Positions 8,712 to 18,258 of a DNA stretch of 50,770 nucleotides are shown one piece after another. Location: NCBI RefSeq assembly GCF_005771525.1, contig NZ_VAVZ01000025.1, positions 212 through 50,981 on the forward strand, written 5' to 3'. The stretch comes from Nesterenkonia salmonea (lineage in GTDB: Bacteria > Actinomycetota > Actinomycetes > Actinomycetales > Micrococcaceae). The notes below the pieces were generated by a model that did not search any database, was not told the DNA's origin, and saw only the letters and a list, made by a program, of their open reading frames with translations. The translations under genes and the position numbers were made by a program. Numbering within the stretch: the stretch's first letter is position 1; every line of letters begins with the position of its first letter.

Positions 8712-9377
8712 ATGACAACTAATTCACATTCTCCGCTCCACCGTTCAACCTTCGGAATCGTCTCCGTGACAGCCGCCGCAGCGCTGGCTCTGTCAGCATG
8801 CGCCCCGGAGGACGACTCCCCCGCAACTGAGGACACTGCACAGGTAGAGGACTCGCCGGCACCTGAGACAGAAGAGACCACCACCGAGACTGACGAAACC
8901 GACAGCCCTGAAGACACCGACGACGCCGCTGAAGAGACAGAGGACGCCGACGCAGAAGACACCGGTGCCGATGCCGCAGGCGACCACCCGGTCTATCAGG
9001 CCATTGACGCTGCACTCGCCGAGTATCCCGATGGTGTGGTCACCGAATTCGAGGACAACACCGATGAAGACGGCTATGTAGAAGTGTTCATCTACGACGG
9101 CTCCACGGAGTGGGAGTTAGAAGTCGACTCCGAAACATTCGAAATTATCGACACCGAAGATGATGGTATCGACGCTGACGACGAGCAAGAGGCCCAGGCC
9201 GTAGAAATCGACATTGCCGAAGCCTTGCGAACCGCAGAAGAAGAGTCAGGCGGCTCACCCAAAGACGGAGAGCTGGACACAGAAAGCGGCGCCGTCGTCT
9301 GGGAGTTCGAGATGGACAACGATGTCGAGGTCTACGTCGATGTCGCAACCGGTGAGGTCGTAAGAGTCGACAACTAG
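8712..9377 (+). CDS. PepSY-domain lipoprotein
   Basis: 221 aa secreted lipoprotein: basic N-terminus, hydrophobic stretch, lipobox LSAC with lipidated Cys30, then a very acidic Glu/Asp/Thr linker (about 31-90). Two PepSY-like repeats follow (about 92-153 and 160-221), each ending in a segment such as WELEVDSETFEI or VYVDVATGEVVRVDN. PepSY domains are thought to bind and inhibit peptidases or sense envelope state; no direct evidence here. It lies 73 bases after the FHA-FtsK gene on the same strand, so co-expression is possible. No clear Shine-Dalgarno precedes the ATG. Confidence 0.8.
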   Translation: MTTNSHSPLHRSTFGIVSVTAAAALALSACAPEDDSPATEDTAQVEDSPAPETEETTTETDETDSPEDTDDAAEETEDADAEDTGADAAGDHPVYQAIDAALAEYPDGVVTEFEDNTDEDGYVEVFIYDGSTEWELEVDSETFEIIDTEDDGIDADDEQEAQAVEIDIAEALRTAEEESGGSPKDGELDTESGAVVWEFEMDNDVEVYVDVATGEVVRVDN

Positions 9378-9385
9378 TACCCACG

Positions 9386-9404
9386 CATTCCGCTCCTCGG
9401 AATG
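9386..9404 (+). terminator. Small hairpin after the lipoprotein gene
   Basis: Perfect 7-bp stem CATTCCG / CGGAATG with a 5-base loop, starting 8 bases after the lipoprotein stop. There is no T tract behind it, so it may be only a weak terminator or an mRNA 3' end stabiliser. Confidence 0.35.
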
Positions 9405-9530
9405 AACGGTTCCCTACCCTTCGACAAGTGATCTAGACCGTCGTGAAATAGCCTTTTTCTGGGGTAACCTGTGTCACACACCAGTGCTCCAAGGTTGCAG
9501 TGTCTAGTGCGGGAAGGGTGGGGAACCTAC

Positions 9531-10933
9531 GTGTCCGATCAGGCGCCCGAAGAACGGGCACAATCTGCCAACACCAAGTCCAAGCAGGAGAGCGGGGCCC
9601 TCCTTGGGCGCCTCATGCGACCGCTGAACACGCTGGTCGAACGGTTCATCCCCTCCGCTCTGGTCTTCGCCATTATTCTCACGTTCGTGGTGGCGCTGCT
9701 GGCCCTTATCTTCACTGACGCAGGCCCCGTCGAGGTCGTCGAAGAATGGGGCATCGGGCTGGCGGGACTGCTGGACTTCATCACTCAGATGGCCCTGATC
9801 CTGTTGCTGGGCCATATCCTGGCGAACACTCGACCGGTGCACAAACTCCTGGTGAAACTTGCCCGAGTGCCGAAGACCGCGATGCAGGCTTACCTGTTTG
9901 TGTTCGTCATCGCAGCGCTGGCCTCACTCATCACCTGGGGCCTGGGATTGGTCGCCGGTGCGCTGCTGGCTCGGGAAGTCGCCTACGAGTTCCGGAGCCG
10001 AGACCAGTTAGTGCACTTCCCGATGCTGGTCGCCTCCGCCTTCTCCGGATTCGTTGTCTGGCATATGGGCTACTCCGCATCCGGACCGCTCCTGGCGGCG
10101 ACCCCGGACTCCTTTGTGGCCGAGCAGCTCGGTGAGCCGCTGGCCATTACTGAGTCGATCTTCTCCACATGGAACCTGATCGCCGTCGCCGCCACCATTG
10201 GTGCGGTCAGCTTGGCGCTGTATTTGATCGCACCCCGTCACGACAGCGCCATCGTCCCGCTCACCGTTGATGCCCGCCAGAAAGAAGCAGAGATCGACCA
10301 AGACGTGGTGACTCCCGCAGACCGGGTCGACGCATCACGGATCCCGACCCTCGCCACAGGACTCCTCCTGGTGGGGTACCTCTTTATTCACTTCGCTGGC
10401 GGTGGCAGTCTCACGTTGGACATCGTCAACTGGAGCTTTCTGACACTGATCATGCTTCTGGTGCGCAACCCCTTCGAACTGATCGCGCTGACCAAGAAGG
10501 CTGCCTCCAATGTGGCGAGATACTGCTGCAGTTCCCGCTCTACGCAGGAATCCTGGGCATGATGGCCGGAACCGGGCTGATCTCGGTGATCTCCGAAGGG
10601 TTCGTGGCTATTTCCAACCAGCAGACGTTCGCCCTCTTCGCATTTCTCTCGGCAGGATTGGTGAACTTCTTCGTCCCATCGGGCGGAGGCCAGATCGCAG
10701 TCCAGGCACCGATCCTGCGCGAAGCCGCCGAATCTCTGGGCACCGATCCAGCGGTGGCCATCATGGCCGTCGCCTATGGTGACCAGTGGACCAATATGAT
10801 CCAGCCTTTCTGGGCTCTTCCGCTGCTGGCAATCGCAGGACTGAAGATGCGCGACATCTTGGGCTACACCACCATCACCTTGGTGGCCTCAGGACTCGTC
10901 TTCAGCGCCACCCTGCTGCTTGTCTCCCTATGA
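9531..10933 (+). pseudogene. AtoE-type short-chain fatty acid transporter, frameshifted
   Basis: Two adjoining frames together encode one AtoE/TIGR00366-type permease of about 467 aa. The first reads to AASNVARYCCSS and stops at 10562. The second picks up with MMAGTGLISVISEG and runs to 10933. Around 10512-10516 the text is AATGTGGCGAG; adding one G restores AASNVGEILLQFPLYAGILG, typical of the family, so one G is missing. All other membrane segments look intact, with no further damage. The GTG at 9531 (MSDQAPEE) is preferred to GTG 9471, because a TAACCT box at 9465-9470 would start transcription inside that longer frame. Probable role if repaired: uptake of acetoacetate or short-chain fatty acids. 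Real mutation and sequencing error cannot be told apart here. Confidence 0.75.
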
Positions 10934-12135
10934 GCGCACCCTTGCCCCCGTCTGAGCCCACAGCCGGTCCGCAGCATTCTCATCAGTGGGAAGAGCTGCT
11001 GGGCCAGGTGAGCGGCGATCAGGCCATGGTGAACCAGACACTGGCGGATCTGCGGAGCAAGGTTCCCGGTTACGAGAATGTTCCCACTCCATCCCTGGAG
11101 GCCTCAGTTCGGCGCAATATTGACTTGACCATCAGGACCATAAGGGACGGCCTGGAACCAGCTCCAGATCAAGTGGCGGAAGCCGATGCCCTAGCGGGTG
11201 AACGGTACGCCCAAGGAGTGCCGATCGGCAGCGTCCTGGCGGGGTTCCGTGTGTCACTGTCGCTGATTTTTCGGAACATCCTGGCCCGAGCGCCCGAGGC
11301 CGGAATACCCACCGAGCAGATACTGACGTCGTCGACCCTGCTCTGGGCACTGGGGGACGCCTTTTCCACCAGAGCGGTAGCTGTCTACCAGGAGAAGGAG
11401 GTCTCACGGGCGGTCACCGACTCTGCCCTGCGAGCCGAATGGATCCGCAACGTGGTGACAACATCGATGCCACCGGCTGAACGTATCCGCGGCGCCACCC
11501 TGCATGACGTACCCACCAACGAGCCGATACGAGCTATCGTCCTCAACGCTCCCTCAGGGGCTGCAGTGGACCGCATGCAGCGACTCGAGTCCTGGGCCCA
11601 GGAAGCCGATACCAGGGTGCTGGCCGCCGTCCAGGGAAGCTGCCTGGTGGGCATCATGGTGGAACAGCCCATCGAGAACGTCCACGCGACAGGGCTCACC
11701 ATCGGCCTGGGTGAGGCAACAACCCTCGATGAGCTGCCTAGATCGTTCCAGTCAGCATCCATGGCATTGGAGGCAGCAGAAAAAGTGGGGCGCACCGGCC
11801 TCGTCGACCTCGCCGAGCTCTCTTGGCAGCTGGGTGTCCACGCCTGCCCAGAAACTACTGAGATCCTCTACCGGCTACACCTGGCACCGCTTGAGAATTC
11901 AGGAGAATTCAGCCAGCACATTCTGGAAGCTGTGGAGGCTTATCTGAACCACAGGATGAGCATCCCCTTAGCTGCGCGCAGCATCCCGGTCCACGTGAAC
12001 ACCCTGCGCTACCGCCTTCAACGATTCAGTGAGCTCACTGGCGCCGATCTCGGGGACCTCAACACGCTCATCGAACTGGCCTGGGTGCTCGCCTCAGGCA
12101 GGCACCGAGATCTCAATTCAGGCAGCGCTTCGTAG
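10930..12135 (+). CDS. PucR/CdaR-type transcriptional regulator
   Basis: 401 aa from ATG 10930, which overlaps the transporter stop by 4 bases (ATGA). The open frame extends further upstream, but only inside the transporter gene. The N-terminal half is helical and sensor-like (RsbRD/GGDEF-like region of PucR proteins). The C-terminal segment VEAYLNHRMSIPLAARSIPVHVNTLRYRLQRFSELTGADL is the HTH_30 PucR helix-turn-helix. Its place inside a 3-hydroxybutyrate/acetoacetate gene set suggests it controls these genes. The frameshift upstream could weaken its translation through lost coupling. Confidence 0.85.
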   Translation: MSAPLPPSEPTAGPQHSHQWEELLGQVSGDQAMVNQTLADLRSKVPGYENVPTPSLEASVRRNIDLTIRTIRDGLEPAPDQVAEADALAGERYAQGVPIGSVLAGFRVSLSLIFRNILARAPEAGIPTEQILTSSTLLWALGDAFSTRAVAVYQEKEVSRAVTDSALRAEWIRNVVTTSMPPAERIRGATLHDVPTNEPIRAIVLNAPSGAAVDRMQRLESWAQEADTRVLAAVQGSCLVGIMVEQPIENVHATGLTIGLGEATTLDELPRSFQSASMALEAAEKVGRTGLVDLAELSWQLGVHACPETTEILYRLHLAPLENSGEFSQHILEAVEAYLNHRMSIPLAARSIPVHVNTLRYRLQRFSELTGADLGDLNTLIELAWVLASGRHRDLNSGSAS

Positions 12136-12262
12136 CCAGCTACAAGATTTCACCTCCGACGTTGACCAAATAGATGTAGCCCACGTCACACTTGGGCGAA
12201 GATGCTGGAGTCCAGTGCTCATCCACACGGCCAGCACCATCGAATCGTCCCAGGAGCTCTCC

Positions 12263-13678
12263 ATGATCTTTGGCATCGCCGGCATCATCATCAGCCTTGT
12301 GCTGCTGATCACGCTCGCCTACCGAGGCGTACCCGTGATCCTTGCAGCCCCCATCGCCTCCGCAGTGTGCCTCATCTTCTCCGGCGCACCGATCCTCGCC
12401 TCGTACACCGAAATCTTCATGCCGGCCATGGCGGACTTTGTCGGCAGCTTTTTCCCAGTGTTCCTTGTGGGCGCGGTTTTCGGAGTGTTGATGACGGTCA
12501 CCGGCTATGCGGAGAGCATTGCCCGTTCCGTCACCGGGTGGGTGGGCAGCCGCAGCGCCATCGCCGCGACCGTCATCACCTCAGCACTGATGACCTACGG
12601 CGGCATCAGCCTCTTTGTCGTAGCGTTCGTGATGTATCCACTGGCGCGCGAGCTCTTCCGCGTCGCTGACATTCCGCGCCGCCTGGTACCGGGCACCATC
12701 GCCCTGGGCATCTTCACCTTCACGATGACCGCACTGCCGGGCAGCCCTCAGGTGCAGAACATCATCCCCGGCCAGTTCTTCGAAACCGGCGCATACGCCG
12801 GACCCGGAATCGGTCTTCTGGGTGGCGCACTGATCTTTGGTCTGGGCCTGCTGTGGCTTGAGTACCGGCGTGGTTCTCTCATCAAGAAGGGTGAGCACTT
12901 CGAAAGCAAGGAGAGCGAACCCATCATCGGCGGCTCTGCTGACGACGGATCGAGCCACCAGGTGCAGACCCTTGCTCCCGCCAACAGAGTAGTGCCGTTC
13001 ATCCCGCTGCTCACCGTCTTCGTGGTCAACTTCGCCTGCACCCTCCTCATCTTCCCCGCACTGGACTGGAGCTACCTGGAAGAGGAGCAGTTCGGCGGGA
13101 TCACGATGGACTCACGCAGCGGACTGTGGGCAGTGCTCGTGGCCATTCTGGTGGCCATCCTGGTGCTTGTGGCACTGAACGCCAAGAACATTCGGGAGCT
13201 TAAGATCGGCTTCACCGACGGTGTGAAGCGCTCCATGCTGCCGATCTTCTCCACCGCATCCGAGGTCGGCTACGGAGCAGTGGTGGCCTCAGTGGCAGCA
13301 TTCGCCATAGTCCGCGACTCCGTGTTCAATATGGGTGCCGGCGCGCTCTGGACCTCGATCATGACAACCTCCATCACCGCCGGGCTGACGGGTTCCTCCT
13401 CCGGAGGTATGACGATCGCGCTCAACGCCTTGGGTGATGATCTGGTGGCGATGGCCGCCGCTGACGGCACGAGCCTGGAGGCGATGCATAGGCTGACAGC
13501 CATGGCCGCCGGCGGTTTGGACACTCTGCCCCACTCGGGCGCCGTGGTGACCCTCCTGATTGTGTGTGGCCTCACCCACCGGCAGGCCTATAAGGACATC
13601 GGTATGGTGACTCTAGCGATTCCAGTGATCGTCGTCCTCGGACTTGCAGGCCTGGTCTCAGCAGTCGGCGCGTTCTGA
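12263..13678 (+). CDS. GntP-family permease (gluconate or 3-hydroxybutyrate type)
   Basis: 471 aa with about 12 hydrophobic segments, from ATG 12263, which has CAGGAG 8 bases upstream. Longer in-frame starts would run back into the regulator gene. The GntP features are clear: MTYGGISLFVVAFVMYPLARELFR, LGIFTFTMTALPGSPQVQNIIP, and the late GSSSGGMTIALNAL plus LDTLPHSGAVVTLL. Substrates in the family include gluconate and D-3-hydroxybutyrate. The dehydrogenase gene right behind favours 3-hydroxybutyrate. Cytoplasmic membrane importer. A hydrophilic loop (about 205-245) separates the halves. Confidence 0.85.
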   Translation: MIFGIAGIIISLVLLITLAYRGVPVILAAPIASAVCLIFSGAPILASYTEIFMPAMADFVGSFFPVFLVGAVFGVLMTVTGYAESIARSVTGWVGSRSAIAATVITSALMTYGGISLFVVAFVMYPLARELFRVADIPRRLVPGTIALGIFTFTMTALPGSPQVQNIIPGQFFETGAYAGPGIGLLGGALIFGLGLLWLEYRRGSLIKKGEHFESKESEPIIGGSADDGSSHQVQTLAPANRVVPFIPLLTVFVVNFACTLLIFPALDWSYLEEEQFGGITMDSRSGLWAVLVAILVAILVLVALNAKNIRELKIGFTDGVKRSMLPIFSTASEVGYGAVVASVAAFAIVRDSVFNMGAGALWTSIMTTSITAGLTGSSSGGMTIALNALGDDLVAMAAADGTSLEAMHRLTAMAAGGLDTLPHSGAVVTLLIVCGLTHRQAYKDIGMVTLAIPVIVVLGLAGLVSAVGAF

Positions 13679-13726
13679 TCTGCCGTAACACACCAAAACC
13701 TCGATATCGCTCACAGGAGACAGCTC

Positions 13727-14509
13727 ATGAATGAAGCACAAGCTCGTGGCTCATCAGTACCCGTCGATGCTCTGCGCGGTCGGCGAGCGCTGATCACTGG
13801 TGGGGCCTCCGGGATAGGTGCAGCCTGCGCCCGGGCCTTTGCGGCGGCCGGGGCACATGTCACCGTCTGTGACCTCAACGGCGATGCTGCTCAGGACTTA
13901 GCCCAGGACATCGGCGGTGATGCGTGGGTCGCTGACCTCGCTGAGACCGCAGCTCTCGACGAGCTGTCGTTGGACACCGACATACTGATCAACAACGCCG
14001 GGATTCAGCACGTCTCCCCCATCCATGAGTTTGATCCTCAGAAATGGCGGTTCATGCACCAACTGATGGTGGAGTCCCCATTCCTGCTGATCCGCGCAGC
14101 ACTTCCGGGAATGTATGAACGCGGCTTCGGCAGGATCATCAATATCTCCTCCGCTCACGGTCTGCGGGCTAGTCCTTATAAGTCAGCCTATGTGTCCGCC
14201 AAACATGCGCTGGAGGGGCTGTCGAAGGTCACCTCACTGGAGGGCGCTGAGCATGGGGTGACCTCGAACTGCATCAACCCCTCCTATGTGCGCACCCCGC
14301 TTGTGGAGAAGCAGATTGCCGATCAGGCGCGCATCCACGGGATCAGCGAGGACGACGTCGTCGAAAAGATTATGCTCACTGAATCTGCAGTCAAGCGTCT
14401 TGTGGAGAGTGAAGAAGTCGCGAGCCTAGCGCTGTGGATGGCCTCAGATGCCTCAGGCATGGTCACTGGGACGTCGTTCTCTATTGACGGCGGGTGGACT
14501 GCGGCGTGA
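13727..14509 (+). CDS. bdhA: 3-hydroxybutyrate dehydrogenase (SDR)
   Basis: 260 aa short-chain dehydrogenase expected to oxidise D-3-hydroxybutyrate to acetoacetate with NAD. Cofactor motif TGGASGIG (24-31), NNAG (89-92), catalytic Ser141/142, Tyr155 and Lys159 (SAYVSAK). The segment GLRASPYKSAYVSAKHALEGL and the later GVTSNCINPSYVRTPLVEKQI are typical of bacterial 3-hydroxybutyrate dehydrogenases and help separate it from other SDRs. The ATG has CAGGAGACAGCTC upstream. It sits between the permease and the CoA-transferase, which fits a catabolic operon. Confidence 0.9.
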   Translation: MNEAQARGSSVPVDALRGRRALITGGASGIGAACARAFAAAGAHVTVCDLNGDAAQDLAQDIGGDAWVADLAETAALDELSLDTDILINNAGIQHVSPIHEFDPQKWRFMHQLMVESPFLLIRAALPGMYERGFGRIINISSAHGLRASPYKSAYVSAKHALEGLSKVTSLEGAEHGVTSNCINPSYVRTPLVEKQIADQARIHGISEDDVVEKIMLTESAVKRLVESEEVASLALWMASDASGMVTGTSFSIDGGWTAA

Positions 14510-14576
14510 TGCTGAACTCTTATCTCGCTGACCAGGATCGATCTATGATGATGGCTCTACATCTGGGAGGAATGTC

Positions 14577-15371
14577 ATGAGTGTGAATAAGTCGGTGACA
14601 AGCGCGGATCAGGCCGTGGCCGATATCCCTGACGGCGCATCAATTGCCGTAGGCGGGTTCGGACTGTCCGGCAACCCCATCCAGCTGATTGAGGCATTGC
14701 TGAGACAGGGGGCCTCAAACCTGACGATTGCCTCCAATAACGCAGGCGTTGACGGCTGGGGGCTCGGAAGGCTTCTGGAGGCAGGCCGGATCAGGAAGAT
14801 GATCTCTTCCTATGTGGGAGAGAACAAGGAGTTCGCCCGCCAGTATTTGGAGGGCGAACTCGAGCTGGAGCTCGTCCCGCAAGGCACGCTGGCTGAGAAG
14901 CTGCGAGCCGGAGGATCAGGTATCCCCGCCTTCTACACCCGCGCCGGTGTGGGCACACCCGTGGCAGACGGCGGGATCCCCACCAAGTACGACGCCCAGG
15001 GCAATGTGGCGGAAGAGTCTGCCCCCAAGGAGGTCCGCCCCTTCCGCAGCCCTGAGGGTCCAGTGGTCAGTTATGCGTTGGAAGAGTCAATCGTGGCGGA
15101 CTTCGCTCTCGTGCATGCCGTACGAGGTGACCTCCACGGCAACCTGGTGTTCAATAAGGCGGCCCGCCAGTTCTCTCCCCCGGCAGCAATGGCCGGCAGA
15201 ATCTGCATTGCGCAGGTCGAAGAACTGGTCGAACCAGGAGCGATCGACCCTGATGATGTCCATCTCCCCGGGATCTATGTACACCGGATCCTTGAAGTGG
15301 GCACCGATATCGAGAAGCCCATTGAGAAGCGCACCGTGCGCACCTCTGCAACGGATGAGGAGGCGAGCTGA
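14577..15371 (+). CDS. scoA: 3-oxoacid CoA-transferase subunit A
   Basis: 264 aa alpha subunit of a family I CoA-transferase (acetoacetate activation with succinyl-CoA or acetyl-CoA as donor). The glycine-rich GGFGLSGNP near the N-terminus and [16 protein letters not shown] (about 117-131) are family motifs. The C-terminus is somewhat longer than in typical SCOT A subunits. Good ribosome site (GGGAGGAATGTC). The beta subunit begins 1 base after its stop. Whether the donor is succinyl-CoA (SCOT) or acetyl-CoA (AtoDA) cannot be told from the motifs alone; the ketone-body context favours SCOT. Confidence 0.88.
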   Translation: MSVNKSVTSADQAVADIPDGASIAVGGFGLSGNPIQLIEALLRQGASNLTIASNNAGVDGWGLGRLLEAGRIRKMISSYVGENKEFARQYLEGELELELVPQGTLAEKLRAGGSGIPAFYTRAGVGTPVADGGIPTKYDAQGNVAEESAPKEVRPFRSPEGPVVSYALEESIVADFALVHAVRGDLHGNLVFNKAARQFSPPAAMAGRICIAQVEELVEPGAIDPDDVHLPGIYVHRILEVGTDIEKPIEKRTVRTSATDEEAS

Positions 15372-15372
15372 G

Positions 15373-16032
15373 ATGACAAACCAGACACAGGCCAGAGGGT
15401 GGACCCGTGACCAGATGGCCGCGCGGGCTGCACAGGAACTCCACGACGGCGACTACGTCAACCTCGGTATTGGGATGCCCACGCTGATCCCAAATCATAT
15501 TGAGGCCGGACGCGATGTGATCCTCCATTCGGAGAACGGAATTCTTGGGGTCGGACCCTACCCGGAGGAGCAGGACCTCGACCCGGACCTGATCAACGCT
15601 GGTAAGGAGACGGTCACCGTCAAACCCGGTGCCGCCTTCTTCGACTCCTCCACCAGCTTCGGTATGATCCGCGGCAGCAAGCTCGACGTCGCAGTTCTTG
15701 GCGGCATGCAGGTCGCAGCCAACGGGGATCTTGCCAACTGGATGGTCCCAGGGAAGATGGTCAAGGGGATGGGCGGAGCCATGGACTTGGTCCATGGGGC
15801 TCGGCGGGTGATCGTTCTGATGGATCACCGCACCAAGGATGGCAGCTCAAAGCTGCTGCCCCAGTGCACCCTGCCACTGACCGGCCGGGGCGTGGTGAAC
15901 ACGATCATCACCGACCTGGGCGTCATCGATGTCGGCTCCGACCCAGCCAAACCCCACTTCACACTGGTGGAGACCGCGCCCGGTGTCACCGAGGACCAGA
16001 TCCGGGAGGCCACAGCGGCCCCACTGCACTGA
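15373..16032 (+). CDS. scoB: 3-oxoacid CoA-transferase subunit B
   Basis: 219 aa beta subunit carrying the catalytic glutamate in SENG (53-56; Glu54), which forms the enzyme-CoA thioester in this family. [14 protein letters not shown] (30-43) and [18 protein letters not shown] are further signatures. ATG 15373 follows the alpha subunit stop by 1 base. The long open frame upstream to 14812 is out of frame with the alpha gene and is ignored. It works as a heteromer with the product of the gene before it, giving acetoacetyl-CoA for thiolysis; no thiolase gene is in the window. Confidence 0.9.
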   Translation: MTNQTQARGWTRDQMAARAAQELHDGDYVNLGIGMPTLIPNHIEAGRDVILHSENGILGVGPYPEEQDLDPDLINAGKETVTVKPGAAFFDSSTSFGMIRGSKLDVAVLGGMQVAANGDLANWMVPGKMVKGMGGAMDLVHGARRVIVLMDHRTKDGSSKLLPQCTLPLTGRGVVNTIITDLGVIDVGSDPAKPHFTLVETAPGVTEDQIREATAAPLH

Positions 16033-16092
16033 GTCGACACTGCCCTGGGCGGACGCTTCGACACCAGGAACGCCTCTTGGGATGCGCATCGG

Positions 16093-16098
16093 TAGTAT
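16093..16098 (+). promoter_or_regulatory. -10 box TAGTAT for leaderless MarR gene
   Basis: TAGTAT ends exactly 6 bases before GTG 16105, which places the expected transcript start on the first base of the start codon. There is no Shine-Dalgarno. It decides the start of the MarR gene. Confidence 0.5.
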
Positions 16099-16104
16099 GT
16101 GTGG

Positions 16105-16599
16105 GTGACCCCTGAGCCGTTCGCATCCCGAGAGCGTGACCTGACCGGCTTTTCGCCGAAGGCAAGAGCTTGGCGTGCGTTCTTCGAGACCTCGGCGTTG
16201 ATCAGCGACCGGATGGAAAAGCGCCTGCACGCGGTGACTGGGTTGAAGCTCGCTGAGTACAACATTCTGCTGCTCCTGGCCGAGGCTGAGGAACACCAAC
16301 TGCGCATGGGCCAGTTGGCCGAACAGATGGTGTTCTCCCCCTCGCGTCTGTCCTACCAGGTGAAATCCTTGGCGAGCCGAGGCTTGATTGATCGCTGCAC
16401 TGATGAGAACGACAAGCGTGGCATGACGGCTCGGCTCACTCCAGAGGGTGAAAAAGTCTTCTCCGCCGCCTCACGGGTCCACGCCCAGCACATCAAACAG
16501 CTGTTCCATCCTGCTTTGGATGACGCTCAGGCCACAGAGCTTCAGGTGATCTGCGAACAGATCTACCGCACCGCTCAACAGGCTGACGAACCCTGCTAG
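16105..16599 (+). CDS. MarR family transcriptional regulator
   Basis: 164 aa winged-helix regulator. Start GTG 16105 is chosen over GTG 16099 because of the -10 box placed for leaderless initiation. The DNA-binding region covers about residues 50-105: LRMGQLAEQMVFSPSRLSYQVKSLASRGLI, then the wing with DENDKRGMTARLTPEG. It is convergent with and overlaps the SseB gene by 4 bases. Placement after the CoA-transferase genes makes control of that cluster possible, but it has its own promoter and the target is not shown. Confidence 0.85.
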   Translation: MTPEPFASRERDLTGFSPKARAWRAFFETSALISDRMEKRLHAVTGLKLAEYNILLLLAEAEEHQLRMGQLAEQMVFSPSRLSYQVKSLASRGLIDRCTDENDKRGMTARLTPEGEKVFSAASRVHAQHIKQLFHPALDDAQATELQVICEQIYRTAQQADEPC

Positions 16600-17462
16600 G
16601 ACTGGTCAGCCGCTCGGATCACCTGCACGGAATCTGCACGCTCACGCAGCAGATCAATATCTTCGATCGCTGCTTGGACCGCAGCCAAGGCCAGGCGAAC
16701 CCCCACCGCATCAGTTCCAGGCTCGACGACGACGCCGATGCTCAACTCTGGCCCGGCACCTCCCCCGATCACTGCGCTTCCGTCTGCGGCAGCGCTCATG
16801 ATGCCCTGGCCGGGACTGAGCCGCAGCCCCGTCACCCCTGGGCACATGTCTGGAAGCTCCGCGAGAGCCTGAGCTAACTCCTGGTCCTGGTAGCTCGGCG
16901 TCCAGCGCCGGCCCCTTGCCAGCGCCTCTACCGCGGGTCCGCGAACCACAAATGTCAGGATTGGGCTGCCCGGATCCAGCACGACAAGCTGGGCACCTTC
17001 GGCTAGGGCTGCGAGCATCACCCGCTCGGCCTCGGCTGCGACAGGTCTCGCCTGCGGATGCCAAGCGGTCAGCTCCTCAACTGAGGTGAAGACCGGCATC
17101 GCGGACCGGCCGTCTGAGGCGGTCAAGGTCACGAGGGAAATGTCAGCTTCTTTATCGCCCTGCTCGGCGTCGCCGTGACCTGTGGCGATCACCGGGGCGA
17201 AGACCCGCTGCCCTGCCAGGGCATTGACGAACCCAGGTTCATCGGTGTCTCCGGCGAGCAGGCGGCGTCGTGCTTCACCGAGTGCTGCTGCGATGAGCCC
17301 GTCGTCTCCGTCGAAGGTGTGCAGCGGGTTGCCCTCCCCGGAGAGGTCGCGCCCTGACCAGGGTGTGCCGGCTGAGTCGGCAGGCTGCCCATCAGGGCTG
17401 CGTTGCTGACGATCCAGCAGCGCGGAGATATGCGCCGGTAAGTGTTTGGGGCCGTGGGTCAC
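16596..17462 (-). CDS. SseB family protein
   Basis: 288 aa, conserved but without an established reaction. An N-terminal SseB-like domain includes FVNALAGQRVFAPVIAT and the later MPVFTSVEELTAW HPQARPV stretch (about 75-140). The C-terminal half has a second SseB-like/hydrophobic region (VGVVVEPGTDAVGVRLALAA). In Micrococcaceae such a gene commonly follows priA; here it starts 11 bases after the priA stop. The GTG start has GAGGA upstream. A link to histidine synthesis is not known; co-transcription is inferred from spacing. Confidence 0.75.
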   Translation of the reverse strand: MTHGPKHLPAHISALLDRQQRSPDGQPADSAGTPWSGRDLSGEGNPLHTFDGDDGLIAAALGEARRRLLAGDTDEPGFVNALAGQRVFAPVIATGHGDAEQGDKEADISLVTLTASDGRSAMPVFTSVEELTAWHPQARPVAAEAERVMLAALAEGAQLVVLDPGSPILTFVVRGPAVEALARGRRWTPSYQDQELAQALAELPDMCPGVTGLRLSPGQGIMSAAADGSAVIGGGAGPELSIGVVVEPGTDAVGVRLALAAVQAAIEDIDLLRERADSVQVIRAADQS

Positions 17463-17473
17463 AGGTTCCTCGT

Positions 17474-18235
17474 TCAGCGAGATTCGGCTGCGACCTTCAG
17501 CGCCTCAGGGAGAGTGAACTTTCCGGCGTAGAGCGCCTTGCCCATGATGGCACCTTCGACTCCGGAGGAGACCATGCCCGCCAGTGCGGCGATGTCTTCA
17601 AGGCTGGAGATTCCACCGGATGCAACGACGGGACGGTTGGTCTTTGCTGCGACCTGCGCCAGAAGTTCGGTGTTGGGACCGCGGAGGGTGCCGTCTTTGG
17701 TGACGTCGGTGACCACGTAGCGGGGGCAGCCGGCATCTTCCAGGCGGGCTAGGACGTCCCAGAGGTTGCCACCTTCTTTGGTCCAACCGCGTGCGGCCAA
17801 GGTTTCACCACGGACGTCAAGACCCACGGCGATCGCTTCACCGTGGCGTTGGATGGCGCGGGCGGTCCATTCCGGGTCCTCGAGGGCTGCGGTGCCCAGG
17901 TTGACCCGGGTAGCGCCCATCTCCAGGGCGCGGTCGAGGGATTCGTCATCCCGGATGCCCCCGGAGAGTTCGATCTTGATGGTCATCTGCTCCACCACGC
18001 GCTTCAGGATGTCGCGGTTGTGTCCACGGCCGAATGCTGCATCGAGGTCCACCAGGTGAATCCACTCAGCGCCCTGATCCTGCCATGCCTGGGCTGCTTC
18101 GACTGGGCCTCCGTAGCCGGTTTCCGATCCGGCTTCACCTTGGACGAGCCGGACCGCTTGGCCGTCGGCTACGTCCACGGCAGGCAGCAGCTCCAGGGCG
18201 GCGGTGGCGGGCGTGGGCACAGTGGGGTGAGTCAT
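17474..18235 (-). CDS. priA: Bifunctional HisA/TrpF isomerase PriA
   Basis: 253 aa (beta-alpha)8 enzyme. It isomerises ProFAR in histidine synthesis, and PriA-type enzymes also isomerise phosphoribosylanthranilate for tryptophan. Catalytic Asp in [10 protein letters not shown] near residue 20 and the second Asp in [13 protein letters not shown] (about 180). The R-G-W triad in [10 protein letters not shown] (about 146-155) is characteristic of actinobacterial PriA rather than plain HisA. Shine-Dalgarno AGGAG lies upstream. It follows hisH in the same unit. No hisF is seen downstream, where it often lies. Confidence 0.92.
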   Translation of the reverse strand: MTHPTVPTPATAALELLPAVDVADGQAVRLVQGEAGSETGYGGPVEAAQAWQDQGAEWIHLVDLDAAFGRGHNRDILKRVVEQMTIKIELSGGIRDDESLDRALEMGATRVNLGTAALEDPEWTARAIQRHGEAIAVGLDVRGETLAARGWTKEGGNLWDVLARLEDAGCPRYVVTDVTKDGTLRGPNTELLAQVAAKTNRPVVASGGISSLEDIAALAGMVSSGVEGAIMGKALYAGKFTLPEALKVAAESR

Positions 18236-18258
18236 TGCGGGGGTTTCTCCTGAGAGGG

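Noticed and set aside
12029-12262. Upstream extension of the GntP permease frame
   Set aside because: Overlaps the regulator gene and has no membrane-protein character before ATG 12263.
14812-15372. Upstream extension of the scoB frame inside scoA
   Set aside because: Shadow frame of scoA, rich in Ser/Arg/Trp; real scoB starts at 15373.
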